Shown one piece after another: positions 16,065 to 25,131 of a stretch of DNA of 64,000 nucleotides; within the stretch, counting starts at the first letter, position 1, and each line of letters starts with the position of its first letter. Position numbers and translations under genes: made by a program. The DNA is taken from contig NZ_AP024895.1 of assembly GCF_024347055.1 (NCBI RefSeq), positions 2,542,001-2,606,000 of the forward strand. The letters run 5' to 3'. Source of the stretch: Vibrio porteresiae DSM 19223. GTDB lineage: Bacteria; Pseudomonadota; Gammaproteobacteria; Enterobacterales; Vibrionaceae. The notes under the pieces were generated by a model. That model was not told where the DNA came from and searched no databases. It worked only from the letters and a program-made list of their open reading frames with translations.

Positions 16065-16346
16065 CTACTTAGCTTGCTGACGCGCCCTCTCTTGTTTATA
16101 TTTTTCTAGTAAGTTCTCTGGTGGTGGCGGCAGTTGCAGGAAAAAACCTTGCTCATTTAAAGCGTTTTTCACTTTTTCCACGTCAACGAGCGCCAATTGG
16201 CGTTTTTCCAGATTGACTAGCATGACAAAACTAGGTTTACCGAACATCTGCATCAGAGTGTCAGGTACTTGTGAAAAATCGTCTCGTTTTGGCACATAGA
16301 GATAGGTGCCTTCTTTCTTAGAACTTTTATAGATAGAGCAAAGCAT
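16065..16346 (-). CDS. ycgL: YcgL domain protein
   Basis: 93 residues matching the YcgL family (opening MLCSIYKSSKKEGTYLYVPKRDDFSQVP and a C-terminal LPPPPENLLEKYK). Small cytoplasmic alpha/beta protein of unknown biochemical function, in E. coli also encoded divergently from minC, as here. Conserved position is the main clue; links to cell division are guesswork. Confidence 0.9.
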   Translation of the reverse strand: MLCSIYKSSKKEGTYLYVPKRDDFSQVPDTLMQMFGKPSFVMLVNLEKRQLALVDVEKVKNALNEQGFFLQLPPPPENLLEKYKQERARQQAK

Positions 16347-16546
16347 GACAAGCCTTTTATTGTAAATAAGCCGCTTTTATCGCGTTTTTGTACAGAAACC
16401 GTCAAGTTTCAATAAAATTGCCAGCAAATCACTTAAAAGGTTGTAAGATAACTTGCTGTGGTCTGTTATGGAATATAACATGACAACCCTAGTCTCAGGC
16501 AACGCCCTTTCTTAATTAGCCATGAGTTTATGAGGTCAAAGTAACG

Positions 16547-17209
16547 ATGTCTAATATACCTGACCTAAAAGGTAGTAGTTTTACTTTGTCAGTATTACAC
16601 CTTTCTGACAATCAGGTCGCCAATAGCGTAGAATTTTTAAAACAGAAAGTGGAACAAGCCCCCGCTTTCTTCGCCAGCGCACCTGTCGTTATCAATATCG
16701 CTAAAGTGACGAGTGATATTGATTTTAGTGCATTGAAACAAGGGATTGCTGACGCAGGATTAATTCCTGTCGGAATTACCGGATGTCATGATAAACGCAC
16801 GCAAAATTTGGCAAAAGAAGCTGGATTTGCAGTGATGACCACCAGCAACTCTCCCACCAATGCACCTGCACACATTGCACCGACCAAAGTGATTCACACG
16901 CCGATTCGCTCCGGTCAACAGGTGTACGCGAAAGATGGAGATTTAGTCATCCTCAATCACGTTAGCCCTGGCGCTGAAGTGATTGCCGATGGTTCAATCC
17001 ATATTCATGGGACCTTGCGCGGCCGGGCAATTGCTGGAGCGAGTGGTCAAAAAGAAGCAAAGATTATCTGTCAAGATTTACAGGCTGAACTAGTCTCTAT
17101 TGCAGGGAACTATTGGCTTAGTGACCAAATTGAAAGTGAGTTTTGGCAAAAGAAAGTGATGCTTAGCATGAATGAAGAATCACTTCATTTTGAACTACTT
17201 ACTATATAA
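16547..17209 (+). CDS. minC: Septum-site determining protein MinC
   Basis: 220 residues. MinC inhibits FtsZ polymerisation at the poles, recruited by MinD. N-terminal FtsZ-interacting domain about residues 1-105, linker 105-120, then a beta-helix domain with HTPIRSGQQVYAKDGDLVI and GSIHIHGTLRGRAIAG, the RGRA-containing MinD-binding face. First gene of minCDE; 20 bases before minD. A promoter must lie in the 200-base gap shared with ycgL. Confidence 0.96.
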   Translation: MSNIPDLKGSSFTLSVLHLSDNQVANSVEFLKQKVEQAPAFFASAPVVINIAKVTSDIDFSALKQGIADAGLIPVGITGCHDKRTQNLAKEAGFAVMTTSNSPTNAPAHIAPTKVIHTPIRSGQQVYAKDGDLVILNHVSPGAEVIADGSIHIHGTLRGRAIAGASGQKEAKIICQDLQAELVSIAGNYWLSDQIESEFWQKKVMLSMNEESLHFELLTI

Positions 17210-17229
17210 GTTTGAAAGGAAAAGAAAAA

Positions 17230-18042
17230 ATGGCACGCATTATTGTCGTCACGTCAGGAAAAGGCGGTGTAGGTAAAACCACCTCTAGCGCAGCGATCGC
17301 GTCGGGTTTAGCATTGAAAGGCAAAAAGACGGCGGTGATCGATTTCGATATCGGCCTACGTAATCTTGACCTGATCATGGGCTGTGAACGACGCGTTGTT
17401 TACGATTTCGTTAACGTAATCAATGGTGAAGCAACCCTAAACCAAGCGCTTATCAAAGATAAACGCAACGAAAATCTCTACATCCTGCCAGCTTCACAAA
17501 CTCGTGATAAAGACGCTCTTACCAAGGATGGCGTTAAACGTGTTTTAGACCAGTTGGACACCATGGGTTTTGATTTCATTATCTGTGACTCACCAGCGGG
17601 TATCGAGCAAGGTGCATTGATGGCACTCTACTTCGCCGATGAAGCGATTGTGACCACCAACCCTGAAGTCTCTTCTGTCCGTGACTCTGACCGTATTCTT
17701 GGCATCCTAGATTCGAAATCATTGCGCGCGGAAGAAGGCAAAGAGCCGGTAAAACAGCACCTGCTGTTAACTCGTTACAACCCTGCTCGTGTTAACCAAG
17801 GCGAAATGCTGAGCGTCAACGACGTCGAAGAGATCCTACACATTCCTCTACTCGGTGTGATTCCAGAAAGCCAAGCGGTATTGAATGCATCAAACAAAGG
17901 TATCCCTGTTATTTTTGACGATGAGTCAGATGCAGGCCAAGCTTATGATGACACCGTGGAACGTTTACTCGGTCAGGAGATCGAATTCCGTTTTCTGACT
18001 GAACCTAAGAAAGGAATTTTTAAACGACTGTTTGGAGGCTAA
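17230..18042 (+). CDS. minD: Septum-site determining ATPase MinD
   Basis: 270 residues. Membrane-associated ATPase that oscillates pole to pole and carries MinC. Deviant Walker A VTSGKGGVGKTTSS at residues 6-19, DFDIGLRNLD, DSPAGIE (switch II) and a C-terminal amphipathic membrane-targeting helix KKGIFKRLFGG. The start MARIIVV at 17230 is chosen because AAAGGA lies 9 bases ahead; an in-frame TTG at 17212 is less likely. Confidence 0.97.
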   Translation: MARIIVVTSGKGGVGKTTSSAAIASGLALKGKKTAVIDFDIGLRNLDLIMGCERRVVYDFVNVINGEATLNQALIKDKRNENLYILPASQTRDKDALTKDGVKRVLDQLDTMGFDFIICDSPAGIEQGALMALYFADEAIVTTNPEVSSVRDSDRILGILDSKSLRAEEGKEPVKQHLLLTRYNPARVNQGEMLSVNDVEEILHIPLLGVIPESQAVLNASNKGIPVIFDDESDAGQAYDDTVERLLGQEIEFRFLTEPKKGIFKRLFGG

Positions 18043-18048
18043 TGACGT

Positions 18049-18312
18049 ATGTCACTACTTGAATTTTTCCGTCCACCGAAAAAAACAACGGCCAGCTTAG
18101 CCAAAGAGCGTTTACAAATTATTGTGGCTGAACGTCGTAGTGGGAGCGATCCTGCGCCGACTTACCTACCACAATTAAAAGAAGACATTCTGAAAGTGAT
18201 CGCCAAATACGTTGCGATTGACCCAGAAATGGTTGAGTTGACCTTCGATCACAAAGATGACGATATCTCGGTGTTGGAACTCAATGTCAAACTACCTGAA
18301 GAAGAACGCTAA
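18049..18312 (+). CDS. minE: Cell division topological specificity factor MinE
   Basis: 87 residues, normal length. MinE stimulates MinD ATPase and drives oscillation. N-terminal membrane-binding and anti-MinCD segment MSLLEFFRPPKKTTASLAKERLQIIVAERR, then the topological specificity domain. Begins 6 bases after the minD stop with GGAGG overlapping the end of minD, so translation is probably coupled. Confidence 0.97.
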   Translation: MSLLEFFRPPKKTTASLAKERLQIIVAERRSGSDPAPTYLPQLKEDILKVIAKYVAIDPEMVELTFDHKDDDISVLELNVKLPEEER

Positions 18313-18332
18313 ACTCCGTTTCTTAGTTAAGT

Positions 18333-18362
18333 AAAAATGCCAGTCAGTGACTGGCATTTTTT
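18333..18362. terminator. Bidirectional terminator between minE and M3 peptidase
   Basis: Stem AAAAATGCCAGTC / GACTGGCATTTTT with a three-base loop and T runs in both directions, between convergent genes. Confidence 0.9.
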
Positions 18363-18382
18363 ATGGTTACCGTTTCAGCCAC

Positions 18383-20230
18383 TTAGCTAAAATAGTGCTC
18401 AGCAATGTATTGCTCAAACTCATCGCACATGGTTTCCATCGATTCCACGTTCGAAGCCAACTCTTTCGCCCCATCCACAACACGAATGGTCGCGTTCAAA
18501 TCAGCAGGAGCAGACTGCTCTCGAGTTGCCAATGCGGCGATTTTTTTCTGTTGCACTTGCCATGCTTCTGCAACGGAAAGGTTACAGGTATCCGCTAAGT
18601 ATTTAGCGTTAAAGCCTTCACCCGTCAGTGCGACGATGGTGTCGTTGTGAGATAGGCTATTACCACGACGCCAGTAGTGTTCAGCCAGCAAAGGACCAAT
18701 TTCTGGGTTATCGGTGAGATAACCAAAACGCTGCAGGAAGTAAGCACGAGTTTGGTACACCGCCATATGCGCCAGCAAGTAACCATGATAAGCACACGCT
18801 GATTCATCAGAGAGCAGATGAGGAATCGCCATCAACGGACGCGGACTGCACGCCAAACCGAGAATTTTTTGTTCACATTCACGGGCTAATGCGGTTGCAC
18901 GTTCAGGTGTTAACTCATCGTCACTCAGTTGATACAGCGCACGTTCAAAGTAAGGCACCACTAAGATGCTGCGCTCTTCATACGCTTTAAACGGCTGGCG
19001 ACTTTGAATCATCGCTTGAATCACTTCGTCTGGTACTGGGGTGCCATTCACATCCAATGCGTAGGTTTTTAGCCAATCTGCATCGGTCAATAAGCTGTCG
19101 CAGAACATGGATTGAGTTTCAGCGTAAGCCATTGACGTCGGTGCAAACTCTTGAGAAAAACATGGCGCATTCAATTTCACGTTGGCAAAGTGCGCAGCAT
19201 GGCCACCTTCATGGAACAAGGTGTTGATACCGTCGTAGCCACTACCCACTTGGTCTGGTTTAGCGTTACTGGTGAAATTCACCTTTGCCGCTACCCATTG
19301 GTCTTGGTCATAAAATGATGGAATTGGACCATGGCAGAAACCGTTAGGGTATTTACCTTTACGATCAAGAAGATCCAGTGTCAGTTCTGCACCAGAATAA
19401 TCAATGTGTAAACGACCAAACGATTCAGCCCAACGGCGCAATGATTTAGCAAATGGCACATAAGGGTCCAGTTCACGCATCACATCGCCAGCAAACGAGT
19501 ACACAAAGTTATGACCAGCTAACGCAGTGTCCCCTTTCTCGGCTGCTAGAGCGGCTAAACTGCGCTGATGTGCAGAGCGAGTACGCTCTTCAAAATCATC
19601 GAGGATAGTGAACAACTGCTCACTGGTCATCTTTTCGCCTTTGGCGACAGAGTAGTCGAAGAAGGTTTTAAAACCTAAAGAGCGAGCAAACTGGTTACGC
19701 AATTTAATCAGCTCAATAAAACCATTGTTTAGCGCCCATTGCTCCAAATCCAGCAAGGCCTGGTGGGCACTTTTACGTACTGATTCATGGTTGTTAGTTC
19801 GCACAGTTGAACCTAATGAGACCAGAGACGCTTCGACTGTCTCACCTTTCTCATTTTGATAGCTCATCGCGTAGGCTTTTTTCTTTTCAAACAGATCAGC
19901 TTCAAACTGAATCAGTTGATCTTTGAGTTCTTGAGCCTGCTCAGATTCAATGGCGTGCGCTTCAAACATCGCTAGCCAGCCTTTTAGCCCTTGAACGGTT
20001 TGCGCTTTTTCTGCTGCATCGCTGATATGTTCAGCTTGCGCTAATTGGTCACGAACGTCTTGAATTTGCTGGGCAGTGCTGAGGAATTTAGTCCACGCGG
20101 TTTGCGCTTTGGCTGAACCTTCATGGTCATCGCTGATGCCCATATAGGTTTCCCAGAAAAAATCTTCCTTGACGCGGTGAATGTTCAAATAACGGTGGTT
20201 AAGATCGTTAAGGTATTGGGTTGCAGTCAT
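18383..20230 (-). CDS. M3 family oligoendopeptidase (thimet/PepF-like)
   Basis: About 615 residues. Zinc metallopeptidase of clan MA: LFHEGGHAAHFAN is the HExxH motif of family M3, with the third ligand Glu about 25 residues later in the helix starting FAPTSMAYAETQSMF. The N-terminal two-thirds is the helical clamshell that restricts substrates to short peptides; cytoplasmic. The start MTATQYLNDL at 20230 is chosen for its AAGGA site; the 16-residue upstream extension has none. It lies downstream of rnd, separated by a terminator-like hairpin. Confidence 0.88.
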   Translation of the reverse strand: MTATQYLNDLNHRYLNIHRVKEDFFWETYMGISDDHEGSAKAQTAWTKFLSTAQQIQDVRDQLAQAEHISDAAEKAQTVQGLKGWLAMFEAHAIESEQAQELKDQLIQFEADLFEKKKAYAMSYQNEKGETVEASLVSLGSTVRTNNHESVRKSAHQALLDLEQWALNNGFIELIKLRNQFARSLGFKTFFDYSVAKGEKMTSEQLFTILDDFEERTRSAHQRSLAALAAEKGDTALAGHNFVYSFAGDVMRELDPYVPFAKSLRRWAESFGRLHIDYSGAELTLDLLDRKGKYPNGFCHGPIPSFYDQDQWVAAKVNFTSNAKPDQVGSGYDGINTLFHEGGHAAHFANVKLNAPCFSQEFAPTSMAYAETQSMFCDSLLTDADWLKTYALDVNGTPVPDEVIQAMIQSRQPFKAYEERSILVVPYFERALYQLSDDELTPERATALARECEQKILGLACSPRPLMAIPHLLSDESACAYHGYLLAHMAVYQTRAYFLQRFGYLTDNPEIGPLLAEHYWRRGNSLSHNDTIVALTGEGFNAKYLADTCNLSVAEAWQVQQKKIAALATREQSAPADLNATIRVVDGAKELASNVESMETMCDEFEQYIAEHYFS

Positions 20231-20285
20231 GACTATCCTTCTTTTTGTTTCCTTGTGGGCCTTGAACATCAAGGCCAAAACGACA

Positions 20286-20308
20286 ATAACCGCTCAAAGA
20301 GCGGTTAT
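20286..20308 (-). terminator. Terminator-like hairpin between rnd and M3 peptidase
   Basis: Perfect ten-base-pair stem ATAACCGCTC / GAGCGGTTAT with loop AAA, directly after the leftward rnd stop. The following T run on the minus strand is interrupted (TGTCGTTTTG), so readthrough into the peptidase gene is possible. Confidence 0.6.
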
Positions 20309-20319
20309 GTGCTAAAGCA

Positions 20320-21435
20320 TCATACTTTCTGGTTGAGCTTATCGCCAACCAAGGCCAAACGCCAACCTTGCATAATATCGGGCAGTTTGGCTGGATCGCG
20401 ATCTTTTTTCCACACCCAACTCAAAAGCTGATTGAGTTGTTTTTTCGATGCGACGAATTCCGTGGCGAGCCCTTTACTTTCAGCCGCTGCTTTAACGATA
20501 TCTTTCAATTGCTTAAACAGTTGCTTATAACCTGGATAATCCATCAAGGGCACAATCGCTTCAGGGTATTCTTCCGCTGGAATCGCAAGGGAAGTTTTGA
20601 CAATCGCGGCCAATTTGGCACCATGGCGACGAATGGCATGAGGATCGATTCCTGCTTCTTCCATCGCTTTCGGTGTTCTTAAAAGCTCTTTCGCGATCAG
20701 CAGCATTTCGTTTTCACGCAGCACAAAGTTCAGCGCGAGATTACGTTTAATCGCCTCTTGGTGACGCCATGTGGCTAACGGTTTCAATGCGGCTAACTCT
20801 TTTGGCGTTAATTGCCACGCCCCTTTGACATCTAAGTAAGCATTTTCTGGATTGGCAACACGCGTACGTTTCATGCACTGTAAATGCGATTCTTGCCACG
20901 CTGCTTCTAACCAACCCGCTTGTTCAACCTTCACGCGCAACGCATCATAGATGGGCATTAAATAAAAGACATCGGCTGCTGCATAATCAAGCTGCTTTGA
21001 TGTAAGTGGTCTAGCTAACCAATCGGTACGAGACTCGCTTTTATCCAATTCCACCCCAACGTATTCACTCACTAATGCAGCAAATCCCGTTGATAAACCG
21101 TAGCCCAAAAAGGCGGCCATGATTTGAGTGTCAACCATAGGTGTCGGTACACAACCAAATTCATTGAAGAACACTTCAATATCTTCACCGCAAGCGTGCA
21201 GCACTTTGAGCACAGCGGTATCTTGCAGTAACGCCACAAATGGCGTCATATCGGTAATGGCTAGAGGGTCGATCAATGAGGCATTTTCGCCATCAAACAG
21301 TTGGATTAAGCCCAATTGAGGGTAGTAAGTTCTGACTCGAACAAACTCCGTATCCAACATCACGACATCGGTCTCGCGCGCCACTTTGCAGATACGTTCT
21401 AATTCGCTATTGGTTGTTATTATCTGATATTTCAC
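20320..21435 (-). CDS. rnd: Ribonuclease D
   Basis: 371 residues. 3'-5' exoribonuclease of the DEDD family acting in tRNA 3' end maturation. MLDTEFVRVRTYYPQLGLIQL carries the Exo I Asp and Glu, KVLHACGEDIEVF the Exo II Asp, and LDYAAADVFYLMPIYD the Exo III Tyr and Asp. Two HRDC-type helical domains follow (about residues 205-370). Same position relative to fadD as in E. coli. Confidence 0.95.
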   Translation of the reverse strand: MKYQIITTNSELERICKVARETDVVMLDTEFVRVRTYYPQLGLIQLFDGENASLIDPLAITDMTPFVALLQDTAVLKVLHACGEDIEVFFNEFGCVPTPMVDTQIMAAFLGYGLSTGFAALVSEYVGVELDKSESRTDWLARPLTSKQLDYAAADVFYLMPIYDALRVKVEQAGWLEAAWQESHLQCMKRTRVANPENAYLDVKGAWQLTPKELAALKPLATWRHQEAIKRNLALNFVLRENEMLLIAKELLRTPKAMEEAGIDPHAIRRHGAKLAAIVKTSLAIPAEEYPEAIVPLMDYPGYKQLFKQLKDIVKAAAESKGLATEFVASKKQLNQLLSWVWKKDRDPAKLPDIMQGWRLALVGDKLNQKV

Positions 21436-21477
21436 TCAAAGCTCACTTCTGTGAATTGGGGACTGGCACTGAAATAA

Positions 21478-21504
21478 CAATGCCGGCGTCTTCTGCCGGC
21501 ATTG
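21478..21504 (-). terminator. Hairpin between fadD and rnd
   Basis: Perfect ten-base-pair stem CAATGCCGGC / GCCGGCATTG with a seven-base loop. The downstream stretch on the minus strand (TTATTTC) is a poor T run, so this may attenuate rather than end fadD transcripts before rnd, or stabilise the mRNA end. Confidence 0.5.
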
Positions 21505-21563
21505 TAACACTGTTTGCTCTGGATAACTGCTCTGACAGGCAGAGTGTACTCACCCAATCTCGA

Positions 21564-23249
21564 TTAAGCGGATTTTTGCTGCTGCTCGTTCTCTTCACGC
21601 AGCACCCGACGCAAGATTTTACCTACGTTGGATTTAGGCAGCTCGCTACGAAATTCGACAATTTTCGGTACTTTGTAGCCGGTTAAATGTTCGCGACAGT
21701 GAGCAATCACCTCTTCTTTAGTCAAGCTTTTATCCCGAGCAACGATGTACACTTTGACCACTTCACCAGAAATTTCATGGGTTTGACCAATCGCAGCTAC
21801 CTCAAGCACTTTATCATTGAGCGCGATGACATCTTCAATTTCATTTGGATAGACGTTAAAGCCCGAGACGAGAATCATGTCTTTCTTGCGATCCACGATG
21901 TACATCATCCCTTGATCGTCAAAGCGCACGATGTCTCCCGTCGATAGCCAGCCATCTTCGGTCAGCACTTCACGAGTGGCATCCGGTCGCATCCAATAAC
22001 CTTGCATTACCTGTGGGCCACGCACTTGTAGCTCACCAACTTCATCGTGACCAACCACTTCACCTTGCTCATTGACAAGACGTGCTTCTGTTGACGGCAC
22101 AGGCAAACCAATCGCACCAGAATAATCGGTCAGATCATAAGGATTACCTGCGACAAGAGGGGAACATTCGGTTAAACCGTACCCTTCCAGTAAATGGATT
22201 CCCGTGATCTTTTTCCATTTATCGGCCACCGCACGCTGCACCGCCATGCCGCCACCTACTGATAACTTCAAATGGCTAAAGTCCAAGGTATGGAAATCCA
22301 TATTGGACACTAACGCATTGAAAAGCGTGTTAACGCCGGTAATGGCGGTCACATCATGTTTATCAAGTTCTTTGATAAAACCGGGAATGTCGCGCGGGTT
22401 GGTAATCAGCAAGTTTGCCCCGCCCATTTCAACAAACAGCAAGCAGTTCACCGACAGTGCAAAAACATGGTAGAGCGGCAACGCTGTCACCACCAGCTCA
22501 CGGCCTTCACGCAATACAGGCCCGTAGGCGCCTTTGGCTTGGAGTACGTTCGCCACCATATTACGATGAGTCAGTACTGCCCCTTTAGCGACGCCGGTAG
22601 TACCGCCGGTATATTGCAAAAAGGCAATATCATCACCGGATAAATAGGGTTTCACATACTGCAGGCGACGGCCTTTGCGAATCGCTTGGCGCATCGAGAT
22701 CGCCCCCGGAAGGTGATATTTCGGCACTAGGTGTTTAACGTACTTCACCACAAAATCGACGATAGTGCCTTTCGCGCGCGGCAACATCTGCCCAAGGCTC
22801 GTCAAGATAACGTGTTTCACTGGGGTGTGAGCAACAATCTTTTCCAAGGTGTTGGCAAAGTTCGACACAATCACAATGGTTTCGATGTTGGCGTCTTTAA
22901 GCTGATGTTCCAGTTCACGCGGGGTATAAAGCGGGTTAACGTTCACCGCCACTAAACCGGCACGCAAAATACCAAACAGTGCAACAGGGTATTGCAGCAA
23001 GTTGGGCATCATAAGAGCGACACGATCGCCCTTTTTCAGCTTCAATTCATTTTGTAGATAAGCAGCAAAAGCACGGCTACGCTCTTCCAATTTACGGAAA
23101 GTCATCACCGTGCCCATGTTGATAAATGCAGGTTGGTCAGAAAATTTTCTTACCGATAACTCAAACATCTCAACAAGTGACTGATATTGATCGGGATCGA
23201 TGGTTTCAGGTACATCACTTGGGTAACGTGAAAGCCAGGGTTTATCCAC
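21564..23249 (-). CDS. fadD: Long-chain fatty acid-CoA ligase FadD
   Basis: 561 residues, normal length. Membrane-associated acyl-CoA synthetase that activates fatty acids as they enter. AMP-binding motif I YTGGTTGVAKGA, motif GYGLTECSP and STGDIVRFDDQGMMYIVDRKKDMILVSGFNVYP are present in order, with the C-terminal Lys in LPKSNVGKILRR. Usually repressed by FadR; I did not find a clear FadR site in the short gap upstream, which is occupied by the alpha/beta hydrolase gene 81 bases away. Together with fadL, fadI and fadJ it completes most of the fatty acid catabolic route in this window. Confidence 0.97.
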   Translation of the reverse strand: MDKPWLSRYPSDVPETIDPDQYQSLVEMFELSVRKFSDQPAFINMGTVMTFRKLEERSRAFAAYLQNELKLKKGDRVALMMPNLLQYPVALFGILRAGLVAVNVNPLYTPRELEHQLKDANIETIVIVSNFANTLEKIVAHTPVKHVILTSLGQMLPRAKGTIVDFVVKYVKHLVPKYHLPGAISMRQAIRKGRRLQYVKPYLSGDDIAFLQYTGGTTGVAKGAVLTHRNMVANVLQAKGAYGPVLREGRELVVTALPLYHVFALSVNCLLFVEMGGANLLITNPRDIPGFIKELDKHDVTAITGVNTLFNALVSNMDFHTLDFSHLKLSVGGGMAVQRAVADKWKKITGIHLLEGYGLTECSPLVAGNPYDLTDYSGAIGLPVPSTEARLVNEQGEVVGHDEVGELQVRGPQVMQGYWMRPDATREVLTEDGWLSTGDIVRFDDQGMMYIVDRKKDMILVSGFNVYPNEIEDVIALNDKVLEVAAIGQTHEISGEVVKVYIVARDKSLTKEEVIAHCREHLTGYKVPKIVEFRSELPKSNVGKILRRVLREENEQQQKSA

Positions 23250-23330
23250 TGTATACTCCTCGTCATTGGCATTAATTTGCTTTATTATTTTGATAATACT
23301 ATCAGCATAGCCAATTGGCTTGAGTATCTG

Positions 23331-24203
23331 TTACTCAAGCCCTTCGTTAATTTTGTTAACCAAGCCAAGAATCAGTTCAGCGACCTGTTGCGGTTGCTCC
23401 AGATGGCAATGGTGTCCACCTGCAATGGTAAACACTTCCGGTTTTTTCTCCGTCAATTCGGTGCATTGTTGATGTAAATAAGGATATCCTTCCTCACCAA
23501 GAATGACTCGGTCGACACAAGTCACCTGCTTCATAATCTGTTTTGCATGGGCCGGACTCATCCGGTACAAGGCATCACATTTTAATTTTGCATCACAACG
23601 CCAATACCACAGGTCACCAACTTGACGCATCCCACGCTCAATGACCGGAGCAATCAAGGCGGGAGGAATCTTGTTGACCTGAGAACGATGACGAATCGCC
23701 GTTTTCACACTGTCATAACCACGGGCTGGAACACTGCGATATTGGTGGCGGCTAATTACCCCCTCACGCATTCGTGCTACACAAGCATCTGGGTCTTCAA
23801 ACAGTGGCGCATAACCCTCAATTTGAACTAATCCTGCGACTTGCTCAGGAAAGGCGGCACTATAGCAAGCCGAGATTAAAGCACCAAGAGAGTGACCTAC
23901 CATAATTCGTCTATTTGGCGAAAAATGTGGCATTAATTGATAAATGTCGTCCACATAATCGTGAAACAGATAGAAATTGCTACCTGCTTTATTCGTGGAT
24001 AACCCGTGCCCAGGGAGATCGATGGCACATAAATGGTATTGAGGGGCGAGCTGATGAAAAGCTTCCATGATTGTAAAAAAACTGGCAGCGTTATCTAACC
24101 ATCCATGTAAAAACACGATGGTGGTATCTGCACTTTTTGCATCGCCGATTTCGACGGCAGCAAGCTCACCATCAGCCAGTGCATACTTCGTTTCAGTCAA
24201 CAT
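23331..24203 (-). CDS. Alpha/beta hydrolase (serine hydrolase-like)
   Basis: 290 residues. FLHGWLDNAASF gives the oxyanion HG motif, GHSLGALIS the nucleophile elbow (Ser about 104), and GGHHCHLEQPQ the catalytic His. Intracellular, no signal peptide. It resembles the SERHL group of alpha/beta hydrolases of unknown substrate. Its start overlaps the slp stop by one base (TAATG), so it is translated with slp; the lipid context (slp upstream, fadD downstream) makes a lipid or acyl ester substrate plausible but unproven. Confidence 0.8.
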   Translation of the reverse strand: MLTETKYALADGELAAVEIGDAKSADTTIVFLHGWLDNAASFFTIMEAFHQLAPQYHLCAIDLPGHGLSTNKAGSNFYLFHDYVDDIYQLMPHFSPNRRIMVGHSLGALISACYSAAFPEQVAGLVQIEGYAPLFEDPDACVARMREGVISRHQYRSVPARGYDSVKTAIRHRSQVNKIPPALIAPVIERGMRQVGDLWYWRCDAKLKCDALYRMSPAHAKQIMKQVTCVDRVILGEEGYPYLHQQCTELTEKKPEVFTIAGGHHCHLEQPQQVAELILGLVNKINEGLE

Positions 24204-24760
24204 TATTTAACCGTTTGAATTACGCGACCTTCATTAGAATCTTTTTCGAAGTGTCGACAGTAAAACCCCCGACATGGATAAAAGTAAGGACCGACATCAT
24301 CCATAATGACGCGCTGTTCCACTTTCCACAGGTGATAGCCTGACGCTTTCATGGTAGGGAAGGTGTAAGCATAATCTCCGACTTTTCCTTGCTCACTAGC
24401 TGCGGTTTTGCCAACGAGGGTCACCAAGCGGCCAGGAGCATAAGTCACTGGGTCGAGAAATCCTTTTACATAAGCAACAAACCGACCTTGCGGTTCTTGG
24501 CTGATGTCTGGGCGTCCTGCTTTATCTATAGGGAGATTAACAATTTCCAAACGAGTGCTATTCGCCTGATTGGAAATTCCCGCAATTACTCCCCCTAAAC
24601 GGACTTCACTATCGGCAGACGGTTTCGTTTCGGTCCAGGTTGAGTAATCTGTAATAACAGCCGTGTCGCTTGACGCCAATTCAGGCGGTAAAGAGGCACA
24701 CGCTGTCAACAATACGATTGGAAATAAGCTTAGGAGACTTCTCCATCTCATCATATACAT
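24203..24760 (-). CDS. Slp family outer membrane lipoprotein
   Basis: 185 residues. Lipobox LLTAC places the lipid-modified Cys at residue 21, and Ala following it favours outer-membrane sorting. The body (EVRLGGVIAGISNQANSTRLEIVNLP, GRLVTLVGKT, YPCRGFYCRHF) matches the Slp/YeaY family. E. coli has yeaY at the same place between tsaB and fadD. Function unknown; E. coli Slp is induced by starvation and acid. Confidence 0.9.
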   Translation of the reverse strand: MYMMRWRSLLSLFPIVLLTACASLPPELASSDTAVITDYSTWTETKPSADSEVRLGGVIAGISNQANSTRLEIVNLPIDKAGRPDISQEPQGRFVAYVKGFLDPVTYAPGRLVTLVGKTAASEQGKVGDYAYTFPTMKASGYHLWKVEQRVIMDDVGPYFYPCRGFYCRHFEKDSNEGRVIQTVK

Positions 24761-24782
24761 AGTTAATCCTCTAACTTGCTGA

Positions 24783-25079
24783 TTAGATGTATATATCGAC
24801 GCCTAACATCTGAGCAAGTTCCTCTTTTTTTGCTCGATTCATGACATCCATATACTCTTCCATTGCTTTTCGGGCTCGGCCTTCCGGCAAATCATAATGC
24901 AGTTGAGCACCGCGAATATCCGCCTCATCAACATGGCGAATAGATTGAGAAACGGCGGTAGCCAGTTTCGAAGGAGCCGCTAATTCGGTGCTTTCACTCT
25001 TCTTGCCTTGGCCCTTTTTCGCTTTGGAGGCACGATTAGGACCGGGGATGGAAGGCGGTAAACCGTTAATTGATACCAT
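24783..25079 (-). CDS. Conserved hypothetical protein, 98 residues
   Basis: I do not recognise a named domain. The N-terminal half is proline-, lysine- and serine-rich and probably disordered (about residues 1-45, with KAKKGQGKK); the C-terminal half (residues 50-98) is predicted helical and acidic/basic amphipathic, ending EELAQMLGVDIYI. It sits in the yoaA-tsaB-slp-fadD run with 23-base and 52-base gaps, where E. coli has no counterpart. Start ATG has an AAAGGAACTG-type site. Probably a real, Vibrio-restricted gene. Confidence 0.75.
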   Translation of the reverse strand: MVSINGLPPSIPGPNRASKAKKGQGKKSESTELAAPSKLATAVSQSIRHVDEADIRGAQLHYDLPEGRARKAMEEYMDVMNRAKKEELAQMLGVDIYI

Positions 25080-25131
25080 ACAGTTCCTTTAGAGGTTGAG
25101 ACGAGGTGTGAACCACCTCATCTCAACGAGG

